Below are positions 8,960-18,041 of a DNA stretch of 64,000 nucleotides, one piece after another (the stretch's first letter is position 1; the number at the start of each line of letters is the position of its first letter). This DNA is from Streptomyces sp. AJS327 (GTDB lineage Bacteria; Actinomycetota; Actinomycetes; Streptomycetales; Streptomycetaceae): contig NZ_SKBR01000001.1 of assembly GCF_013450295.1 (NCBI RefSeq), positions 1,934,501-1,998,500 of the forward strand. Direction: 5' to 3'. Below the pieces are notes generated by a model. The model did not search any database and was not told where the DNA came from. It worked only from the letters and a program-made list of their open reading frames with translations. A program made the position numbers and the translations under genes.

Positions 8960-9996
8960 GCGCCCTCGGGGATCGGCTGTCCGGCTCCCTGTACGGACTG
9001 GGCTGGGGCGGGGTCAAGAAGCTGCCGGAACCGGCGGCCGAGGCGCTGGGCCGCCGGGTGGCGGACGCCGCCTGGCGGCGACGCGGCGCCGGAGTACGGC
9101 AGTTGGAGGCCAACCTCGCGCGGGTCGAGCCGGGCGCGTCCGTCGAGCGGCTGCGCGCCCTCTCCCGCGCGGGTATGCGTTCCTACCTGCGGTACTGGAT
9201 GGAGTCGTTCCGGCTGCCGGTGTGGACCCCCGAGCAGATCAGCGAGCGCGCCCACATCCTCGGCGAGGAGCGGCTGCGCGCCGACATCGCCTCCCCACGC
9301 GGGGTCGTGCTGGCCCTGCCGCACCTCGCCAACTGGGACCTCGCCGGGGCCTGGCTCACCACGCACCTCGGCGCCCCCTTCACCACAGTCGCCGAGCGGC
9401 TGCGCCCCGAGTCCCTCTACGACCGCTTCGTCGCCTACCGTGAGGGGCTCGGTATGGAGGTGCTGCCGCACGCCGGCGCCTCCGCCTACGGCCAGCTCGC
9501 CCAGCGGCTGCGCGCGGGGGGCGTGGTCTGCCTCGTCGCCGACCGGGACCTCTCCCCGTCCTCCGGGGTGGAGGTCGACTTCTTCGGGGAGACTGCCCGG
9601 ATGCCCGCCGGACCCGCCCGGCTCGCCCTCCAGACCGGGGCCATGCTGCTGCCGGTCACCCTCTGGTACGGCCCGGCCCGCCAGATGTGGGTGCGCGTCC
9701 ACCCGGAGATCGAGCCACCGGAGACGGGCGGCCGCCGCGAACAGGCTGCGGCTATGACCCAGCGGCTCGCGGACGTCTTCGCGGGGGGCATCGCCGAACA
9801 CCCGGAGGACTGGCACATGCTCCAGCGGCTCTGGCTCGCGGACCTCCCCGAGCGCCGGCCCACCGCCCCCGGCCCCTCCGAAGCCGCGGGCGCCGACCCG
9901 GCGGGACGCCCCGCCGAAGCGGACCGGGCCGACGGCGGGGGAGTGGAGCGCGCGCGGCGGGGCGGCGCCGGTGACGGGGCCGGGGAGCCGGTATGA
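8956..9996 (+). CDS. Phosphatidylinositol mannoside acyltransferase
   Basis: 346 residues of the HtrB/LpxL-like lysophospholipid acyltransferase family. It carries the catalytic HxxxxD motif as HLANWD (about residue 119), with FxxR-type sequence further on. By synteny with M. tuberculosis Rv2611c it should transfer an acyl chain to the mannose of PIM1/PIM2 at the inner face of the membrane. The GTG start overlaps the pgsA stop by 4 bases, and its own stop overlaps the pimA ATG by 4 bases, indicating translational coupling. The last 45 residues are a low-complexity Ala/Gly/Glu/Arg tail without conserved look. Confidence 0.88.
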   Translation: MSALGDRLSGSLYGLGWGGVKKLPEPAAEALGRRVADAAWRRRGAGVRQLEANLARVEPGASVERLRALSRAGMRSYLRYWMESFRLPVWTPEQISERAHILGEERLRADIASPRGVVLALPHLANWDLAGAWLTTHLGAPFTTVAERLRPESLYDRFVAYREGLGMEVLPHAGASAYGQLAQRLRAGGVVCLVADRDLSPSSGVEVDFFGETARMPAGPARLALQTGAMLLPVTLWYGPARQMWVRVHPEIEPPETGGRREQAAAMTQRLADVFAGGIAEHPEDWHMLQRLWLADLPERRPTAPGPSEAAGADPAGRPAEADRADGGGVERARRGGAGDGAGEPV

Positions 9997-11165
9997 GGGT
10001 CGGCATCGTCTGCCCGTACTCCTGGGACGTGCCGGGCGGCGTCCAGCTGCACGTCCGCGACCTGGCCGAGCACCTGCGCGGCCTCGGGCACGAGGTGTCG
10101 GTGCTGGCGCCCTCGGACGACGAGACCCCGCTGCCGCCCTACGTCGTCTCCGCCGGCCGCGCCGTGCCCGTCCCGTACAACGGCTCGGTGGCCCGGCTCA
10201 ACTTCGGCTTCCTCTCCGCCGCCCGGGTGCGCCGCTGGGTCCACGACGGCGACTTCGACGTCCTGCACGTCCACGAGCCCGCGACGCCCTCACTGGCCCT
10301 GCTGACCTGCTGGTCGGCGCAGGGGCCGATCGTCGCGACCTTCCACACCTCCAACCCGCGCTCCCGGGCGATGATCGCCGCCTATCCGATCCTCCAACCG
10401 GCGCTGGAGAAGATCAGCGCACGCGTCGCGGTGAGCGAGTACGCACGGCGCACGCTCGTCGAGCACCTGGGCGGGGACGCCGTCACCATCCCGAACGGCG
10501 TCGACGTCGACTTCTTCGCCGAGGCCGAACCCCGCGCCGAGTGGCAGGGCCGCCCCGGCGCCCCGACGGTCGGCTTCCTCGGCAGGCTGGACGAACCCCG
10601 CAAGGGGCTGCCCGTCCTGATGCGGGCGATGCCCCGCCTGCTGGACGGACTGCCCGGAACCCGCCTGCTCGTCGCGGGCCGGGGCGACGAACGCGAGGCG
10701 CTGAGCGGGCTGCCGCCCCGGCTGCGGGAGCGCGTCGAGTTCCTCGGCATGGTCAGCAACGAGGACAAGGCCCGGCTGCTGCGCAGCGTCGACCTCTACG
10801 TCGCGCCGAACACCGGCGGCGAGAGCTTCGGCATCATCCTGGTCGAGGCGATGTCGGCGGGCGCCCCGGTGCTCGCCAGCGACCTGGACGCCTTCGCGCA
10901 GGTGCTGGACGGCGGATCGGCGGGCGAACTGTTCGCCAACGAGGACGCGGACGCCCTGGCCGAGGCCGCCCTCGGGCTGCTCCGCGACGAGGGCCGCCGC
11001 GCCGCCCTCCGCGAGCGCGGCGCCCAGCACGTCCGCCGGTTCGACTGGTCGACGGTCGGCGCCGACATCCTCGCCGTCTACGAGACGGTGACCGACGGTG
11101 CCGCCTCCGTGGCGCCCGACGAGCGCGCGGGACTCCGCGCCCGCCTCGGATTCGCCCGGGACTGA
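9993..11165 (+). CDS. pimA: Phosphatidylinositol alpha-mannosyltransferase (GT4)
   Basis: 390 residues, GT-B fold, glycosyltransferase family 4. It adds the first mannose from GDP-mannose to phosphatidylinositol on the cytoplasmic membrane face. The N-terminal Rossmann domain begins with VGIVCPYSWDVPGGVQ, including the Gly-Gly loop that contacts the acceptor. The C-terminal donor domain shows GRLDEPRKGL and the GESFGIILVEAM motif with the catalytic E-x7-E spacing. It is the third gene of the pgsA-acyltransferase-pimA operon and overlaps the preceding stop by 4 bases. Confidence 0.93.
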   Translation: MRVGIVCPYSWDVPGGVQLHVRDLAEHLRGLGHEVSVLAPSDDETPLPPYVVSAGRAVPVPYNGSVARLNFGFLSAARVRRWVHDGDFDVLHVHEPATPSLALLTCWSAQGPIVATFHTSNPRSRAMIAAYPILQPALEKISARVAVSEYARRTLVEHLGGDAVTIPNGVDVDFFAEAEPRAEWQGRPGAPTVGFLGRLDEPRKGLPVLMRAMPRLLDGLPGTRLLVAGRGDEREALSGLPPRLRERVEFLGMVSNEDKARLLRSVDLYVAPNTGGESFGIILVEAMSAGAPVLASDLDAFAQVLDGGSAGELFANEDADALAEAALGLLRDEGRRAALRERGAQHVRRFDWSTVGADILAVYETVTDGAASVAPDERAGLRARLGFARD

Positions 11166-11195
11166 GCGCCGCAGGCGGGAGAGGACCCACACGCG

Positions 11196-11747
11196 ATGCC
11201 CACCACGACCACCCTCATCTGGACGGCGGTGGCGCTGCTCCTGATCGGCGTCTACCTCAGCTGGACGGCGGGCCGCCTGGATCGCCTGCACGCCCGGATC
11301 GACGCGGCGCGTGCGGCGCTCGACGCCCAGCTGCTGCGCCGCGCCTCCAGCGCGCAGGAGCTGGCCACGGCCGGGATGCTCGACCCGGCCGCCTCGATGG
11401 TGCTCTACCAGGCCGCCCGGGACGCGCGGCTGGCCGAGGAGGAGCACCGCGAGGTGGCGGAGAGCGAGCTGAGCCAGGCGCTGCGCGCGGTCTTCGCCGA
11501 CAGCGCGCAGGTCGAGGCGGTCCGGGCGATGCCGGGCGGGGAGGAGGCCGAGCGCGAGCTGGCCGCCGCCATACGGCGGGTGCCGATGGCGCGGCGGTTC
11601 CACAACGACGCGGTACGCGCCGCGCGCGCCCTCCGCAGACACCGCACGGTGCGCTGGTTCCGGCTGGCGGGCCACGCGCCCTTCCCGCTCGCCTTCGAGA
11701 TGGACGACGAGCCGCCCGCCCGGCTCTCCACCCGGACCTCCGGCTGA
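11196..11747 (+). CDS. LemA-like membrane-anchored protein
   Basis: 183 residues. One N-terminal hydrophobic segment (about 6-25) is followed by an all-helical, Ala/Glu/Arg-rich domain. The pattern of a helical bundle ending in FHNDAVRAARALRRHR and a Pro-Phe-aromatic stretch (APFPLAFEMDD) resembles LemA family proteins, which end in a similar conserved segment. Function of the family is unclear. It starts 30 bases after pimA, with GGGAGAGGA upstream of the ATG, so it is probably the last gene of that operon. At the equivalent place mycobacteria have a Nudix gene; this is not one. Confidence 0.75.
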   Translation: MPTTTTLIWTAVALLLIGVYLSWTAGRLDRLHARIDAARAALDAQLLRRASSAQELATAGMLDPAASMVLYQAARDARLAEEEHREVAESELSQALRAVFADSAQVEAVRAMPGGEEAERELAAAIRRVPMARRFHNDAVRAARALRRHRTVRWFRLAGHAPFPLAFEMDDEPPARLSTRTSG

Positions 11748-11877
11748 CCGGAGGCCGGGCCCCGGGTCCCGTCCGGAGCTGGCCGGAGCGCCGCCCGACC
11801 GGGAAGACGCAGGCCACCGGCGGATGATTGGCCCTTTCCGCCACCGTCCCGATCGTCGACTCTCATATCGCGGGACC

Positions 11878-11883
11878 TACGAT
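11878..11883 (+). promoter_or_regulatory. Probable -10 of pdxST
   Basis: TACGAT 39 bases before the pdxS GTG. A weak -35-like GTCGAC lies at 11855-11860 with 17-base spacing. The leader would be about 30 bases and contains the GAGG ribosome binding site. Confidence 0.45.
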
Positions 11884-11921
11884 GGTCCTGTCGTACTTTT
11901 ACCGTCGAGTGAGGTCAAACC

Positions 11922-12839
11922 GTGTCCACTCCGTCCCCCGCCACCGCAGCCCAGACCCCCGAGACCGGTACGGCGCGCGTCAAGCGCGGCATGGCCGAGC
12001 AGCTCAAGGGCGGCGTGATCATGGATGTCGTCACCCCGGACGAGGCGAAGATCGCCGAGGACGCCGGTGCCGTCGCCGTGATGGCGCTGGAGCGCGTTCC
12101 CGCCGACATCCGCAAGGACGGCGGCGTCGCCCGCATGTCCGACCCCGACATGATCGACGGCATCATCAGCGCCGTCTCCATCCCCGTGATGGCCAAGTCC
12201 CGCATCGGCCACCTCGTCGAGGCGCAGGTCCTCCAGGCGCTGGGCGTCGACTACATCGACGAGTCCGAGGTGCTCACCCCGGCCGACGAGGTCAACCACA
12301 GCGACAAGTTCGCCTTCACCACCCCGTTCGTCTGCGGCGCCACCAACCTCGGAGAGGCGCTGCGCCGGATCGCCGAGGGCGCGGCCATGATCCGCTCCAA
12401 GGGCGAGGCGGGCACCGGCAACGTCGTCGAGGCCGTGCGTCACATGCGGGAGATCAGGAACGGCATCGGCCGTCTCACCGTCCTCGACGACACCGAGCTG
12501 TACGCCGCGGCCAAGGAGCTGCGCGCCCCGTACGAGCTGGTCAAGGAGGTCGCGCGGCTGGGCAGGCTGCCGGTCGTGCTCTTCTCGGCCGGTGGCGTCG
12601 CCACCCCCGCCGACGCGGCGCTGATGCGCCAGCTCGGCGCCGAGGGCGTCTTCGTGGGCTCTGGCATCTTCAAGTCCGGCGATCCCGCCAAGCGGGCCGC
12701 CGCCATCGTCAAGGCCGCCACGTACTACGACGACCCGAAGGTCATCGCGGACGTCTCGCGCGGCCTGGGCGAGGCCATGGTCGGCATCAACTGCGACACC
12801 CTCCCGGAGAACCAGCGGTACGCCAACCGCGGCTGGTGA
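11922..12839 (+). CDS. pdxS: Pyridoxal 5'-phosphate synthase lyase subunit
   Basis: 305 residues, TIM barrel, forms dodecamers with PdxT. It makes PLP from ribose 5-phosphate, glyceraldehyde 3-phosphate and ammonia delivered by PdxT. The two catalytic lysines are visible: Lys92 in VMAKSRIGH and Lys160 in [11 protein letters not shown]. The length is as expected. GTG start with GAGG seven bases upstream. It is the first gene of the pdxS-pdxT unit; the 97-base gap to pdxT holds a strong hairpin. Confidence 0.97.
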   Translation: MSTPSPATAAQTPETGTARVKRGMAEQLKGGVIMDVVTPDEAKIAEDAGAVAVMALERVPADIRKDGGVARMSDPDMIDGIISAVSIPVMAKSRIGHLVEAQVLQALGVDYIDESEVLTPADEVNHSDKFAFTTPFVCGATNLGEALRRIAEGAAMIRSKGEAGTGNVVEAVRHMREIRNGIGRLTVLDDTELYAAAKELRAPYELVKEVARLGRLPVVLFSAGGVATPADAALMRQLGAEGVFVGSGIFKSGDPAKRAAAIVKAATYYDDPKVIADVSRGLGEAMVGINCDTLPENQRYANRGW

Positions 12840-12863
12840 CGACGGGCACCCCGGCCCACCGTC

Positions 12864-12896
12864 CGGTGGCCCACCGCACCTCGCGGTGGGCCACCG
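12864..12896 (+). repeat. 13-bp inverted repeat between pdxS and pdxT
   Basis: Perfect 13-bp arms (12864-12876 and 12884-12896) around a 7-base loop. Each arm is itself nearly palindromic. The GC-rich hairpin could partly terminate transcription or stabilise the pdxS message; it has no T-tract. The pdxT ribosome binding site (12928-12931) lies outside it. Confidence 0.7.
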
Positions 12897-12936
12897 CTCC
12901 CTGTCCGCCCGCCGGTTCGACCCCCCTGAGGTATCC

Positions 12937-13581
12937 GTGAGCAACACCCCCGACGCCGCCCCCGCCCCCGTGATCGGGGTACTCGCCCTCCAGGGCGACG
13001 TCCGCGAGCACCTGGCCGCCCTCACGGCCGCCGGGGCCACCCCGCGCACCGTGCGGCGGGTCGAGGAGCTGGCCGCCGTCGACGGGCTCGTCATCCCCGG
13101 TGGCGAGTCGACCACCATGTCCAAGCTGGCCAGCGCCTTCGGCCTGCTGGAGCCCCTGCGGGCCCGGGTGCGCGCGGGCATGCCGGCCTACGGCTCCTGC
13201 GCGGGCATGATCCTGCTGGCGGACAAGATCCTCGACGCGGCGGACGGCGGGGCGCCGGACGCGGTGGTGGAGACGGTCGGCGGGATCGACATGACCGTCC
13301 GCCGGAACGCCTTCGGACGGCAGAACGAGTCCTTCGAGGCGGCGATCGAGATGCGCGGGATCGCGGGCGGATCCGTCGAGGGCGTCTTCATCCGTGCCCC
13401 GTGGGTGGAGTCCGCCGGCGCCGGGACCGAGGTCCTCGCCGAGTACGACGGTCACCCCGTCGCGGTGCGTCAGGGGACGCTGCTGGCCACCTCGTTCCAC
13501 CCCGAACTCACCGGCGACCACCGGGTGCACGCCCACTTCGTCGGCATGGTCGCCGCCGCGGGACGTCCCCAGGGCGGCTGA
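12937..13581 (+). CDS. pdxT: Pyridoxal 5'-phosphate synthase glutaminase subunit
   Basis: 214 residues, class I glutamine amidotransferase that feeds ammonia to PdxS. The catalytic triad is visible: Cys88 in GSCAGM, His188 and Glu190 in SFHPEL. The glutaminase oxyanion region GGESTT is at residues 55-60. The GTG at 12937 is preceded by GAGG with 5-base spacing and gives the usual N-terminus ahead of [11 protein letters not shown] longer in-frame start at 12886 lies inside the intergenic hairpin and is rejected. Confidence 0.96.
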   Translation: MSNTPDAAPAPVIGVLALQGDVREHLAALTAAGATPRTVRRVEELAAVDGLVIPGGESTTMSKLASAFGLLEPLRARVRAGMPAYGSCAGMILLADKILDAADGGAPDAVVETVGGIDMTVRRNAFGRQNESFEAAIEMRGIAGGSVEGVFIRAPWVESAGAGTEVLAEYDGHPVAVRQGTLLATSFHPELTGDHRVHAHFVGMVAAAGRPQGG

Positions 13582-13609
13582 CGGCCACGGCGGGGCGAGC
13601 GCGTGGCCG
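13582..13609 (+). terminator. Probable pdxST terminator
   Basis: An 8-bp inverted repeat (13582-13589 with 13602-13609) directly after the pdxT stop. A second, overlapping pairing of GCGGGGCG with the following C-rich run is possible. The rest of the gap to yebC contains only its promoter. Confidence 0.5.
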
Positions 13610-13766
13610 CCGCCCCGTCCCGCCCGCGCGGAGCCCGGAACAGCGATACGCCGGACGCACCGGCCGGCCGGACCGACGGGTCGGGAAACGGGCGAGAACG
13701 GGAGAGATCGCAGCGTACGGAAGGCGGCCGGACCGCCACCCGGTCGGTACGCCCGGTCGCTGACGG

Positions 13767-13772
13767 TAGGAT
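13767..13772 (+). promoter_or_regulatory. Possible -10 of yebC
   Basis: TAGGAT about 39 bases before the yebC GTG. The -35 region (TCGGTA at 13744-13749, 17-base spacing) is weak. Confidence 0.4.
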
Positions 13773-13810
13773 CTCCGCGTTGACCGACGCGACTGTGAAG
13801 GAGCGAGGCT

Positions 13811-14569
13811 GTGTCCGGCCACTCTAAGTGGGCAACCACCAAGCACAAGAAGGCCGTGATCGATGCCAAGCGTGGCAAGCTCTTCGCGAAGCTGATCAAG
13901 AACATCGAGGTCGCGGCGCGAACCGGCGGCGCCGACCCGGACGGCAACCCCACGCTGTACGACGCCATCCAGAAGGCGAAGAAGCAGTCGGTCCCGAACA
14001 AGAACATCGACAGCGCGGTCAAGCGCGGCGCCGGGCTGGAAGCCGGCGGCGCCGAGTACGAGACCATCTGGTACGAGGGGTACGGCCCGAACGGTGTCGC
14101 GGTGCTCATCGAGTGCCTTACCGACAACCGCAACCGCGCCGCCTCGGACGTCCGCGTCGCGATGACCCGCAACGGCGGCTCCATGGCCGACCCGGGCTCC
14201 GTCTCCTACCTGTTCAGCCGCAAGGGCGTGGTGATCGTCCCGAACGCCGAGGCGGGCCTGGGCGAGGACGACATCCTGACCGCGGTGCTGGAGGCGGGCG
14301 CCGAGGAGGTCAACGACCTCGGTGAGAGCTTCGAGGTGGTGAGCGAGCCCACCGACCTGGTCGCCGTCCGCAGCGCGCTGGTCGACGCCGGGATCGACTA
14401 CGACTCCGCCGACAACAGCTTCCTGCCCAGCGTGCAGGTGCCGCTGGAGGAGGAGGGCGCCCGCAAGATCTTCAAGCTGATCGACGCCCTTGAGGACAGC
14501 GACGACGTGCAGAACGTCTACGCCAACTTCGACGTGCCCGACGACGTGATGGCCAAGGTCGACGCCTGA
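13811..14569 (+). CDS. yebC: YebC/PmpR family protein
   Basis: 252 residues with the unmistakable YebC start [21 protein letters not shown] and full-length three-domain layout. The family has been described as DNA-binding regulators in some bacteria, and more recently as ribosome-associated factors that help at proline stretches; which applies here cannot be told from sequence. The GTG start has AAGGAG seven bases upstream. In actinobacteria it commonly lies between pdxT and ruvC, as here. Confidence 0.95.
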   Translation: MSGHSKWATTKHKKAVIDAKRGKLFAKLIKNIEVAARTGGADPDGNPTLYDAIQKAKKQSVPNKNIDSAVKRGAGLEAGGAEYETIWYEGYGPNGVAVLIECLTDNRNRAASDVRVAMTRNGGSMADPGSVSYLFSRKGVVIVPNAEAGLGEDDILTAVLEAGAEEVNDLGESFEVVSEPTDLVAVRSALVDAGIDYDSADNSFLPSVQVPLEEEGARKIFKLIDALEDSDDVQNVYANFDVPDDVMAKVDA

Positions 14570-14573
14570 GCGG

Positions 14574-14615
14574 CGCGGGGCACCGACCCCGTGCCTCCGG
14601 CTTTCTGGCCCCGCG
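14574..14615 (+). terminator. Possible yebC terminator
   Basis: An 8-bp perfect stem (14574-14581 with 14608-14615), loop of 26 bases, just after the yebC stop. The long loop makes it weak. The rest of the 240-base gap holds the ruvC promoter and leader. Confidence 0.35.
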
Positions 14616-14750
14616 TCCGCGCGCCGGGGCGTGGCTGACTGCCCGTCACCGCGACCGCGGCGCCCCGCCTCCTCGCCCGTCCGGCCACGGACGGGGTGAC
14701 GCGCCGGGCGTCCCGCGTACCGGAGCCGGAGCGCTGTCGGTGCCGCCCAC

Positions 14751-14756
14751 TAGCCT
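14751..14756 (+). promoter_or_regulatory. Possible -10 of ruvCAB
   Basis: TAGCCT. Transcription start would be near 14763, about 47 bases before the ruvC GTG. An alternative in-frame GTG at 14765 would then be nearly leaderless but lacks conserved sequence after it. Confidence 0.4.
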
Positions 14757-14809
14757 GCTGCGGTGTGACCGAGGCGGCCGGCCGTGCCCGGCCGGGAAAG
14801 GGGTGCCGC

Positions 14810-15373
14810 GTGCGTGTGCTCGGGGTGGACCCGGGGCTGACCCGGTGCGGGGTCGGCGTCGTCGACGGAAGCGCGGGCCGGCCGCTGACCATGGCCGGCG
14901 TGGGGGTCGTGCGCACCCCCTCGGACAGCCCCGTCGCGGAGCGGCTGGTGCTGATCGAACGCGGCATAGAGGAGTGGCTGGAGACCCACCGCCCCGAAGC
15001 GGTCGCGGTGGAGCGGGTGTTCAGCCAGCACAACGTCCGTACCGTCATGGGTACCGCCCAGGCCAGCGCCGTCGCCATGCTCTGCGCCGCACGCCGCGGA
15101 CTGCCGGTCGCGCTCCACACCCCGAGCGAGGTCAAGGCCGCCGTCACCGGCACAGGTCGCGCCGAGAAGGCGCAGGTCGGGGCGATGGTGACCCGGCTGC
15201 TGCGCCTCCCGGGTCCCCCGAAGCCGGCCGACGCGGCGGACGCCCTCGCCCTCGCCATCTGTCACATCTGGCGCGCCCCGGCGCTCCACCGCCTCCAGCG
15301 GGCCGCCGGAACCTCCGGCCCGGCCGTGCTCCCGGACGCCGCCGCGCCCGCCAGGAAGGGAACAGCTCGATGA
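14810..15373 (+). CDS. ruvC: Holliday junction resolvase RuvC
   Basis: 187 residues. Endonuclease that cuts Holliday junctions made by RuvAB. The four acidic catalytic residues are visible: Asp7 (VLGVDPG), Glu68 (VAVERVF), and Asp141 and Asp144 (PADAADALA). The frame is open further upstream, but the GTG at 14810 has AAAGGGG six bases before it and gives the standard N-terminus, so the longer versions are rejected. The stop overlaps the ruvA ATG by 4 bases. Confidence 0.96.
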   Translation: MRVLGVDPGLTRCGVGVVDGSAGRPLTMAGVGVVRTPSDSPVAERLVLIERGIEEWLETHRPEAVAVERVFSQHNVRTVMGTAQASAVAMLCAARRGLPVALHTPSEVKAAVTGTGRAEKAQVGAMVTRLLRLPGPPKPADAADALALAICHIWRAPALHRLQRAAGTSGPAVLPDAAAPARKGTAR

Positions 15374-15999
15374 TCGCGTTCGTCGCCGGTCCGGTCGCGG
15401 CCCTCGCCCCGGACTCCGTCGTGCTGGAGGTCGGGGGCGTGGGCATGGCCGTCCAGTGCGCGCCGGGAACCCTCGCCGGACTCCGGGTCGGCGAGCACGC
15501 CCGGCTGGCCACCTCGCTCGTCGTCCGTGAGGACTCCCTCACTCTCTACGGCTTCGCGGAGGACGACGAACGGCAGGTGTTCGAGCTGCTCCAGACCGCC
15601 AGCGGGGTCGGGCCCCGGCTGGCCCAGGCCATGCTGGCGACGCACAGTCCGGACGCCCTGCGCCGGGCGGTGTCCACCGGGGACGAGAAGGCGCTCACCG
15701 CCGTCTCCGGTATCGGGAAGAAGGGCGCGCAGAAGCTGCTGCTCGAACTCAAGGACCGGCTCGGCGAACCGGTCGGCTCCGTTCCGCGGCCGGGCGCGGG
15801 CGCGCCCGCGCAGGCGCCCCCCGGCTGGCGGGAACAGCTGCACGCGGCGCTCGTCGGCCTCGGCTACGCCGGGCGGGAGGCGGAGGACGCGGTCGAGGCC
15901 GTCGCCCCGCAGGCCGAGGAGCTGGCCGCCCAGGGCGCCACGCCCCCCGTGCCGCAGCTGCTGCGCGCCGCCCTCCAGACCCTCAACCGGACACGCTGA
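15370..15999 (+). CDS. ruvA: Holliday junction helicase subunit RuvA
   Basis: 209 residues. Tetrameric RuvA binds the four-way junction and recruits RuvB. An N-terminal OB fold (about 1-62) is followed by two helix-hairpin-helix motifs, seen as [18 protein letters not shown] and [19 protein letters not shown]. After a flexible Pro/Ala/Gly linker comes domain III, which contacts RuvB. It overlaps ruvC by 4 bases and is followed by ruvB after 84 bases, in the standard ruvC-ruvA-ruvB order. Confidence 0.96.
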   Translation: MIAFVAGPVAALAPDSVVLEVGGVGMAVQCAPGTLAGLRVGEHARLATSLVVREDSLTLYGFAEDDERQVFELLQTASGVGPRLAQAMLATHSPDALRRAVSTGDEKALTAVSGIGKKGAQKLLLELKDRLGEPVGSVPRPGAGAPAQAPPGWREQLHAALVGLGYAGREAEDAVEAVAPQAEELAAQGATPPVPQLLRAALQTLNRTR

Positions 16000-16083
16000 C
16001 GTGCGGTTCCGCCACCGGGCGCGGCGCACCCCGCCCCCCGGCACCCCGCGCACGACGCCGCTGACGACGATGGGGCATCCACG

Positions 16084-17244
16084 ATGAACTGGGACGAGAC
16101 GGACGAGACCGCGGAGGCCGCCGCCGGGGGCGCCGGGGCGGCGGGGTTCACCGCCGGGGAGCCCCGCCTGGTCGGCTCCGTGGCCGACGGCGACGACCAG
16201 GCCGTCGAGGCCGCGCTGCGTCCCAAGGGGCTCGCCGAGTTCGTTGGTCAGCCGAGGGTGCGTGAACAGCTCGACCTGGTGCTGCGCGCGGCGCGCGCCC
16301 GGGGGAGCACGGCCGACCACGTGCTGCTGTCCGGGGCGCCCGGTCTCGGCAAGACCACCCTCTCCATGATCATCGCGGCGGAGATGGAGGCGCCGATCCG
16401 GATCACCTCGGGGCCCGCGATCCAGCACGCCGGGGACCTCGCCGCGATCCTCTCCTCCCTCCAGGAAGGGGAGGTGCTCTTCCTCGACGAGATCCACCGG
16501 ATGTCCCGTCCGGCGGAGGAGATGCTGTACATGGCCATGGAGGACTTCCGGGTCGACGTCATCGTCGGCAAGGGTCCGGGGGCCACCGCCATCCCGCTGG
16601 AACTGCCGCCCTTCACCCTCGTCGGCGCCACCACCCGGGCCGGGCTGCTGCCCCCGCCGCTGCGTGACCGCTTCGGCTTCACGGCCCACATGGAGTTCTA
16701 CGAACCGGCCGAACTGGAGCGCGTCATCCACCGTTCGGCCCAGCTGCTGGCCGTCGAGGCGGATCCCCAGGGCGCGGCGGAGATCGCCGGGCGTTCGCGC
16801 GGCACGCCCCGTATCGCCAACCGACTGCTGCGCCGGGTCCGCGACTACGCGCAGGTCAAGGGGGACGGCGTGGTCGACAGGGAGACGGCGCGCAACGCCC
16901 TGGAGGTCTACGAGGTGGACGCGCGCGGCCTCGACCGGCTGGACCGTGCCGTGCTGCACGCGCTGCTCACCCTCTTCGCGGGGGGTCCGGTGGGCCTCTC
17001 CACCCTGGCCGTCGCGGTGGGGGAGGAGCGGGAGACGGTGGAGGAGGTCGCCGAGCCCTTCCTGGTGCGCGAGGGGCTGCTGGCCCGCACTCCCCGGGGG
17101 CGGGTCGCGACCCCGGCGGCCTGGAGCCACCTCGGGCTGGTGCCTCCCCAGCAGACCGGCCAGGTGGGTCACTCGGTTCAGTCAGGAAGGGGCGCGGACG
17201 GCACCTCGGGCAAAAACGGACAAGACGGACTCTTCGGGGTGTGA
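16084..17244 (+). CDS. ruvB: Holliday junction branch-migration ATPase RuvB
   Basis: 386 residues. Hexameric AAA+ motor that drives branch migration with RuvA. Walker A is GAPGLGKTT, Walker B LFLDEIHR, sensor 1 GATTRAG, and the arginine finger region LRDRFGF; a winged-helix domain follows. It has an N-terminal acidic/Ala/Gly extension of about 45 residues and a C-terminal tail of about 30 residues rich in Gly, Ser and Gln beyond the usual end, both typical of actinobacterial length variation. ATG start with a GGGG stretch eight bases upstream. Confidence 0.96.
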   Translation: MNWDETDETAEAAAGGAGAAGFTAGEPRLVGSVADGDDQAVEAALRPKGLAEFVGQPRVREQLDLVLRAARARGSTADHVLLSGAPGLGKTTLSMIIAAEMEAPIRITSGPAIQHAGDLAAILSSLQEGEVLFLDEIHRMSRPAEEMLYMAMEDFRVDVIVGKGPGATAIPLELPPFTLVGATTRAGLLPPPLRDRFGFTAHMEFYEPAELERVIHRSAQLLAVEADPQGAAEIAGRSRGTPRIANRLLRRVRDYAQVKGDGVVDRETARNALEVYEVDARGLDRLDRAVLHALLTLFAGGPVGLSTLAVAVGEERETVEEVAEPFLVREGLLARTPRGRVATPAAWSHLGLVPPQQTGQVGHSVQSGRGADGTSGKNGQDGLFGV

Positions 17245-17292
17245 GGGCGCGCGGGGCTCGTCGCTCCAGGAACCCCGGTGCGATGCTTGACG

Positions 17293-17322
17293 TTGTTCCT
17301 TCGGCGAGACCTCGCCTAGACT
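17293..17322 (+). promoter_or_regulatory. Promoter of yajC-secDF
   Basis: -35 TTGTTC (17293-17298), 18-base spacer, -10 TAGACT (17317-17322). Transcription would start near 17329, about 80 bases before yajC. A TTGACG at 17287 is too far from the -10 (24 bases) to pair with it. Confidence 0.5.
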
Positions 17323-17407
17323 CCGCCGACGCCGCCCCTGTGGCGGCATGCCCACCCCCGCAAACCAGGCCGCCGTGGCGCGGCCGTGTGAAGGAATTTC
17401 TTCCGCC

Positions 17408-17908
17408 GTGGATCCTATTGCTCTCCTCCCCTTCATCGTGCTCATCGGGGCGATGTTCCTGATGACCCGCTCGGCAAAGAAGAAGCAGCGCCAGGCCGTC
17501 GAGATGCGTGACCAGATGCAGCCGGGCACGGGCGTCCGCACCATCGGTGGCATGTACGCCAGCGTCAAGGAGGTCCGTGAGGACACGGTCCTCCTGGAGC
17601 TGGCTCCCGGTGTGCACGCTCTTTACGCCAAGAACGCCGTCGGCGCCGTCCTGGAGGCCGAGGAGTTCGAGCGCATCGTCAATGACACGCAGGACAGTGA
17701 CCTCGATGTCGATGGGACCGTTGTCCCCGACGACGCCTCCGCGCTGACCGGGGACACCTCCGGTGCCGACGACCAGGTCGAGCTGGACAAGAAGTCCGGT
17801 GCTCCCCGGGAGGAGGCCGAAGACGACGGGGAGGACGCCCCGGAGTCGCAGTCCAAGGACGCGCAGTCCAAGGACGCCAAGCGGGACGGAGACTCCGACG
17901 CGAAGTGA
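17408..17908 (+). CDS. yajC: Preprotein translocase accessory subunit YajC
   Basis: 166 residues. Small inner-membrane partner of SecD-SecF. One N-terminal transmembrane helix (about 3-19) is followed by the basic turn SAKKKQRQ and the conserved GTGVRTIGGMYASV segment. The C-terminal half is a long acidic tail rich in Asp, Glu and Ser/Lys repeats, ending in SKDAQSKDAK. The GTG start at 17408 has AAGGAA 11 bases upstream; it is preferred to the in-frame ATG at 17348 because it places the helix at the very N-terminus. yajC, secD and secF follow each other, forming one export module. Confidence 0.92.
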   Translation: MDPIALLPFIVLIGAMFLMTRSAKKKQRQAVEMRDQMQPGTGVRTIGGMYASVKEVREDTVLLELAPGVHALYAKNAVGAVLEAEEFERIVNDTQDSDLDVDGTVVPDDASALTGDTSGADDQVELDKKSGAPREEAEDDGEDAPESQSKDAQSKDAKRDGDSDAK

Positions 17909-18041
17909 CAGTAGGGTCGGCGCCGCCGGACCACTGACCGGGTCCGGCGGCGCCGCGCGTCCGTAGACCACGTTGCGCCGCATGGCCACCCGGCCGGGCT
18001 CACCAGCCGGGAGGGGCGGTTGGACAGGGAGAGACGAGAAG

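Noticed and set aside
17287..17322. TTGACG with TAGACT as a yajC promoter.
   Set aside because: The spacing of 24 bases is too long; TTGTTC at 18 bases is the better partner.
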